Assembly (NCBI GenBank): GCA_000226015.1
Contig: JH153497.1
Location: 80,242 to 103,618, forward strand
DNA from: Mnemiopsis leidyi
Lineage: Eukaryota; Ctenophora; Tentaculata; Lobata; Bolinopsidae
DNA: 23,377 nt
Direction of reading: 5' to 3'
The position numbers were made by a program, and so were the translations under genes. This document shows, piece by piece, positions 20,201 to 23,377 of the stretch. Each line of letters starts with the position of its first letter. Position 1 is the stretch's first letter. A model generated the notes under the pieces. It had not been told where the DNA came from and ran no database searches. It saw only the letters and a program-made list of their open reading frames with translations.

Positions 20201-20504
20201 ATGGCGCCCAAGTTGACAACAGGTCAATTCCTCTGTTCTATTAAAAACAAATCGTTTTTACAGTATTAAAATTGAAAATCCCGCAAAATTGAAAATCCCG
20301 CCAAATGTCAAGTTTTAAAACAAACCTCCAAGATCAACTTTTGTTTTTTGGATTTAATCTCTTGAATTCCTGCATTTGTTCGCTTCTGAAAACATCAAAG
20401 GCAGACTTTTTCTTCTTCGGCTTGTTGGGATCCTTCATTGGTTTCGCCGACCGTTGAGTGGCTGGTTGAGCATAAGGATAATAACCTGAGTCGACGGATG
20501 CCAT
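14255..20504 (-). CDS. Two-box HMG-box protein (HMGB-like), four exons, 192 aa, complete
   Basis: Minus-strand exons 20504-20339, 19786-19591, 14643-14552 and 14379-14255 total 579 bp. Junction phases fit: AAAA|GTTGAT to TTTCAG|TATTT; GCAAC|GTGAGT to TTTTCAG|AACCG; TTGG|GTATGA to CATTCAG|GTGAG. Residues 24-96 form HMG box A (DPNKPKKKKSAFDVFRSEQ, then ATWAALSDDKKIPY, RFEEEMSRYVP). A linker with a Lys run (104-110) follows, and box B spans 113-185 (EPKRATTGFMFFSNL, HPELRVGAVAKILGEKWQKM, IRYTQELEAF). HMGB proteins bend and bind DNA non-specifically in chromatin. The protein ends at KMDEK with no acidic C-terminal tail, unlike vertebrate HMGB1-3. Intron 2 (19590-14644, about 4.9 kb) houses a GPCR gene. 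A CCTTTGTTTTAG acceptor lies two bases before the ATG. AATAAA at 14259-14254 overlaps the stop codon. Confidence 0.93.
15058..15464 (+). pseudogene. Unidentified plus-strand coding segment split in frame by a SINE-like insertion
   Basis: After a plausible acceptor (TTGTGTTTTTCGAAG), 15058-15207 encodes about 50 residues with protein-like composition (KHTEFLQEYTYGPFKEVF, RARGTVFDEMCQELNVTDYQ). A minus-oriented SINE-like copy occupies 15214-15379. Directly after it, in the same frame, reading resumes from 15381 (GFKSVYPCPDRSVEERK, KLVEELN) to TAG at 15462-15464. The SINE adds an in-frame TAG at 15369-15371. If transcribed, the product would end with about 50 SINE-derived residues. I do not recognise the protein. 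It runs antisense to its HMG host gene and has no other exon that I can find. It could be a broken retrocopy, an old gene remnant, or the last exon of an unseen gene. Confidence 0.5.
15214..15379 (-). mobile_element. SINE-like family, copy B, with (AAATAC)-type tail
   Basis: The reverse complement matches copy A from catttgcctatgcaatctt to ggtacaggtgtta, including the 28-bp block missing from copy C. It ends in aaatacaaatacaa. It lies inside HMG intron 2 and interrupts the plus-strand reading frame described separately. Confidence 0.85.
15912..16979 (-). CDS. Rhodopsin-family (class A) orphan GPCR, intronless, 355 aa
   Basis: A single open frame with seven hydrophobic segments at about residues 11-37, 49-72, 91-116, 132-155, 192-220, 229-252 and 264-286. 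Class A landmarks are present: GN in TM1 (28-29), Asp60 in TM2, the disulfide pair Cys90/Cys175, CYFP in TM6 (241-244) and a TM7 end NLPVYLFLDRKLR. Two are altered: the DRY motif at the end of TM3 reads YRL (114-116), and NPxxY reads NLPVY (278-282). An N-glycosylation site (NVS) is at Asn2, and the cytoplasmic tail is Ala-rich and basic. The ligand is unknown; no subfamily can be assigned with confidence. The gene lies wholly inside intron 2 of the HMG-box gene on the same strand. An AG (CTTCACTAAG) precedes the ATG by three bases, and AATAAA sits at 15710-15705, about 200 bp past the stop. Confidence 0.93.
   Translation of the reverse strand: MNVSTGQVVEFTLYGIWEGACSLLGITGNILLLYTFTTYPRAIQLDLVSVTIMKNLGVVDLISALFVPSTLAVSYVLGHGAFWPMSRTWCVMYSYIKHGPTVASILFIMSFSIYRLFRCSMPLRSRDVNELVIARVLTVVIWCIAVLAPLYMLYFHMTDHLDIEFVDGKDSYGACDFVDVLHPAQPAARPKALLALTIIIIPCSITICTNTALLSYVVVKTVKPTIRLKTTIFVTSVFILCYFPYGAVIFVSSTTTIVPGSIVRHLAARFVSIGCWYNLPVYLFLDRKLRQFMWKMLMAAAHCKKVPPPSSPMTRFKGAAAGVAAAISMNKALQQRAAIRKLQEPASHDNPAVEN
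16980..19590. other. Upstream part of HMG-box intron 2, no gene seen
   Basis: No exon with domain content. Repeats present are a 14-bp tandem of taatgNgtccagat (17924-17979, about four copies), the small hairpin tttgccttcggcaaa (18327-18341) and a 21-bp tandem (19338-19400). The GPCR promoter should lie just upstream of 16979 but shows no recognisable core element. Confidence 0.5.
19338..19400. repeat. Three-copy 21-bp tandem repeat
   Basis: Units gttagttccttcgatgaata(c), gttagctcattcgatgaata(c) and gctagctcctcctcgaatga(c) abut exactly. They lie in HMG intron 2, about 200 bp past exon 2. Being a multiple of three, the array stays open on the minus strand, but it lies beyond a good splice donor. 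Confidence 0.8.
20266..20305. promoter_or_regulatory. Duplicated GCGGGATTTTCAATTTT motif with an E2F-like site in HMG intron 1
   Basis: A 17-bp unit (aaaattgaaaatcccgc) is exactly duplicated at 20268-20284 and 20285-20301. The second copy forms TTTGGCGGGA on the minus strand (20305-20296), matching the E2F consensus. It lies about 35 bp inside intron 1. A role in cell-cycle control of the HMG gene is only a guess. Confidence 0.35.
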
Positions 20505-21525
20505 CGCTAAAACAAAGGTCCGATGTCAAAAAGTCAAACAATGAATTCAAATTCTACGTAAGTTCTAGTAAAATGAGTGATGAGTCCGATGTAAACAAAT
20601 AAACATCTAATTCAGTTAGCATTGAGACAGAATAAATTTTCCAATATTTCAATACGAAGAATAAATTTTCAGTAATGATTACTTTAAATTATCGCTACAA
20701 GCACCTCCGTTCTTTTATTCTTGCATAATAAGTTTTAAATACGGATTTCATGACATGTTTATTATACGTGAAAATACACAGAGGAACGGAAGTGAATTGG
20801 AATTTTGTAGAATATCGAAATAATTGTCGTACAATCTTTGTTCTAGTCACCCAATTGGTTCCTTATGATTAATCGCTAATTGTTCATCAAGGAGCTATTT
20901 AATCAATCTGATGCCATCACTTAACTATAAGGTCGGTCAAATCACTGCCACTATCGTCTTCTTGCCATTAAATTGCAGAACTTTATTAAAATTTTCTATG
21001 TCAAAGTAGTGTTGAAAGTAATATATAGTAAATTAAAAAATTTCAATAGTAAAGATTTATTGCTTGCAACACTACTATTACACGGATAATTGAGCATTGA
21101 TTTTGGAAAACGAAATATTTTCCGAAACGTCAGATGATCGCTGATTCCTACTTGCTGCAACAAAAATATGATCATCACAACATTTATCGTCCTGTTCAAT
21201 GTCTATCCTACTATTAAACACTGTATATTTACAACTAGGCTTTATTTACAACTAGTACATTATGTACAATATAAATATTACAAATACATTTTAAAAATCC
21301 TTGGGGGTTGGCTGGGGAGCTCGCCTCTAAAAGAACAAATAAAAAATTTCAAAACACCGATTTTGGTGTAAAGCTTTTTTGGAGGTGAGCACTCCAGTTC
21401 ATAAAAACTCTCAACTCTTAAACTGTTAAAACTTACCAATCTATGTCTGAAATCTGAACACCCGGCCCTGCCTCTATATCTAACTACAACTCCAACCAAC
21501 TATAAGATCATTGTAACCAATCATT
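20505..21525. other. Intergenic region upstream of the HMG-box gene and 3' of the EF-hand gene
   Basis: AT-rich and non-coding. Reading minus, AATAAA at 21246-21241, about 280 bp beyond the EF-hand stop codon, is a candidate polyadenylation signal. No promoter motif is recognised upstream of the HMG start. Confidence 0.5.
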
Positions 21526-23044
21526 CTACTGCTGTTGTCGGTTAGCTTGCTCCTCCATTGCTGCCATCACGCGTTGGTCTATAATGGTAAAGTTTCCCAG
21601 CTTCATCCCCAGTTCAGAAAGCGGAAGATTTTTGGCCCACGCGACAAAATCTTCTTCGTCGATCACAGAAGTGCCTGAGTAATCATATTTTGTCTTATAT
21701 AAAAAAAATCGTCAATATGAAGAAATTGGATGCCCGAGTACAGTTGGTGAAATATATAATGATATCATAAGACATGACAGCCCACACAATAGAAATGTTG
21801 AAGATATCGGTTTAGTAATGAGTTCGCGTAAAGTAACCTGTTATTCTGACCACTTAATTTCGAGAGACTAACAAATCATGTCATTTTCTTAATTAAATTG
21901 AACAAGACTTGCAAGGATGTAGTAACTGTGTTCATTCCCGCATATTTGGAATAATTGCAGAAACATGTAACTTCTAAAAAGTTATTAGCGCTTGATGTTT
22001 GCTTTCAGCAAGCAGAAGCGAGCAGTTTTAACAGCTATGGCGAGCGGCCCATACGTAAAAGCAATTTTATAAAATAAGGACCGAAGAGCGATATATATAT
22101 ATATAATATACATAAATATTATTGGATGAATTCCAAGATTCAAGTTTTATGCAGCCTGTCGGTCTGAAGACACTACACGGATCAGCTAAACAAGTTAATA
22201 AGTGAAGGCAATCTCGGACTCAATAGTCAATTTAACAATTACACAACCAAGCCAAGTAAGTTAGTTCGGAAATCCGAGGAGAAAGTATGATATCAAAACT
22301 AACAAACCCCTTATAACCATTAACAGAGAAAACCTAAGATCTACCCAGTGGTGAAGATCAACAAAACTCACTCTGCACCTTACCTAGACATGACAAAGAA
22401 GCTGGCATCTGAGCGGCTATCATCCTGATTTGATCCAGGTCCTCAGATTCAGGTCGAACTGCTCTTATCACCTCTGTAACCGTCTCTGCAGTGAGGGGGT
22501 CTCCGTTGTTGAGGATCTGGAACAGCGTCTGTAGTCGTTCTTCCATTGTCATCGTCTGCCAGATGTATAGGTACCGGCAGAAATCGGTAAAACTGAAATT
22601 TACACGTGCAACATAAACATATAAATATATCTGAATCTGTAAGAGAGTTTCGTTCCTGTATTTTCTCCTTATAATGTTTCAAATAGCCTGAGTGTGGACA
22701 TTGGCTATTGATATAGGAATAGCTCGATCTAAAGATACAGATTGAGGAACTTGCAAACAACCATGTTTTGACTTGATCTCAGAACGTAGCTGTCACTAGC
22801 CATAGTTATCCAAACAATAGGGGTTTTTAAGATAGGTGATCTTGATTTATAAATAATGCGATGAGATGATATGATGGAGATACCTGTTGAAGTACAACCA
22901 CACTCACCTGATCTTACCATCTGCAGTGGTTGGGATACTGTCAATAACTCGATACATGATGACGTCACTGTCATATTCCGCACGCAATCGTTCCACCGAC
23001 AAGATACCTTCATCGTCACAACCAAGTTCGATCCATCTCTGCCA
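21526..23044 (-). CDS. Calcineurin-B/CHP-like protein with degenerate EF-hands, last three exons, 5' partial
   Basis: Minus exons are 23044-22908 (after CACCTTTCAG; donor CAG|GTGAGT), 22592-22384 (after AATTTCAG; donor CTAG|GTAAGG) and 21674-21526 (after GATTACTCAG; ends TAG). Phases fit: AG|T gives Ser and G|GC gives Gly. The first exon reads RWIELGCDDEGILSVERL and VIDSIPTTADGKI, continued by SFTDFCRYL, matching the spacing of EF-hands 1-2 in CNB/CHP proteins. Exon two ends LDQIRMIAAQMPASLSCLG, and the last exon continues TSVIDEEDFVAW, matching the EF4 spacing of CHP1. The calcium-ligand positions (loop 1, 3, 12) are mostly non-acidic, so calcium binding is probably lost in most hands. Family members act as regulatory subunits (phosphatase, Na/H exchanger); this paralogue's partner is unknown. 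The N-terminus lies to the right of the window. An acceptor at 21693 was discarded because its phase fails. Confidence 0.8.
21675..22383. other. Last intron of the EF-hand gene
   Basis: About 710 bp, AT-rich, with an (AT)n run near 22089-22104. I see no additional exon. Confidence 0.6.
22593..22907. other. Intron of the EF-hand gene
   Basis: Canonical GT-AG ends (GTGAGT ... TTTCAG); contents unremarkable. Confidence 0.75.
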
Positions 23045-23377
23045 CTGAAAGGTGAAGTTGGACTAATTACTATAATCACTGGTTGGGACATATGGGTCTT
23101 CTAAGTTCAAATGTTAAAACATCACTTAACGCATGCAGTAAAACTATAATAGAGCAACACCTCAAACAATGACACCGGGGGTGGAGGAACATGCTAAAAA
23201 CTGAGGGCGGGGGGCACTTTTCATATAAAAACTTGCCCACAATGCTCACTCGGCGGCGCTTTGCGCCACCTTCATTGCATGTGCATAATGTATCGTTAAT
23301 TTACCGAAAAACATGGAATCTGCCTAAACTGATGTTTTTCCTCTTGATGTTCCGGCTGTTAATCAGCTCGCTGCATG
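23045..23377. other. Right-edge intron sequence of the EF-hand gene
   Basis: No upstream EF-hand exon is readable. It contains the small GC-rich hairpin ggcgc-ttt-gcgcc at 23255-23267. Confidence 0.5.

Noticed and set aside
21526-21693. Longer last exon of the EF-hand gene starting at 21693, which would add DKYDYSG and a better EF loop
   Set aside because: The phase does not match the preceding donor (one base left over), whereas the acceptor at 21675 does. Revisit if an extra exon is found.
22729-23091. 120-aa minus ORF over the EF-hand exon
   Set aside because: Wrong frame: the frame giving EF-hand spacing and phase-consistent splicing is different.
1-23377. CRISPR arrays, bacterial operons, ribosomal RNA
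   Set aside because: None seen; introns and metazoan gene families make prokaryotic features implausible. The direct repeats found are microsatellites, tandem units or dispersed elements.

Overview
The window is animal nuclear DNA. It has multi-exon genes with GT-AG introns, long intergenic stretches full of short fold-back repeats, and one 10-base N gap (10881-10890). The gene families and compactness suggest a non-vertebrate metazoan. A tunicate or another lineage with spliced-leader trans-splicing is possible, because every complete protein-coding gene here has an AG splice acceptor 1-4 bases before its ATG. The species cannot be named from sequence alone.

All convincing genes lie on the minus strand. 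From left to right they are: (1) the 5' three exons of a ZIP7 / SLC39A7-type zinc transporter (2524 down to 918, continuing off the left edge), with long His-Gly-Asp repeats; (2) an intronless 897-aa protein resembling the NST1 salt-tolerance family (6014-3321); (3) a two-box HMG-box protein in four exons (20504-14255, 192 aa, phases all consistent); (4) an intronless 355-aa rhodopsin-type GPCR (16979-15912) nested inside intron 2 of the HMG gene; (5) the 3' three exons of a calcineurin-B/CHP-like EF-hand protein with decayed calcium loops (23044-21526, 5' end off the right edge). A plus-strand coding-like segment (15058-15464), also inside HMG intron 2, is split in frame by a SINE-like repeat.

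The rest is repeat-rich. The ZIP7 intron at the left edge holds a 173-bp structure of three successive hairpins closed by a 28-bp outer inverted repeat (a DNA cloverleaf), beside a ~113-bp tandem duplication. Between 6.1 and 12.6 kb there are a pogo-like MITE, a 160-bp element with perfect 25-bp inverted termini, several copies of a SINE-like family ending in (AAATAC)n, a perfect 36-bp palindrome, a decayed Penelope-like retroelement 3' end with a GIY-YIG endonuclease, and a cluster of fold-back elements. Nothing indicates that the genes form a pathway. The functional links visible are positional: the nested GPCR, and the tandem same-strand NST1-like/ZIP7 pair.
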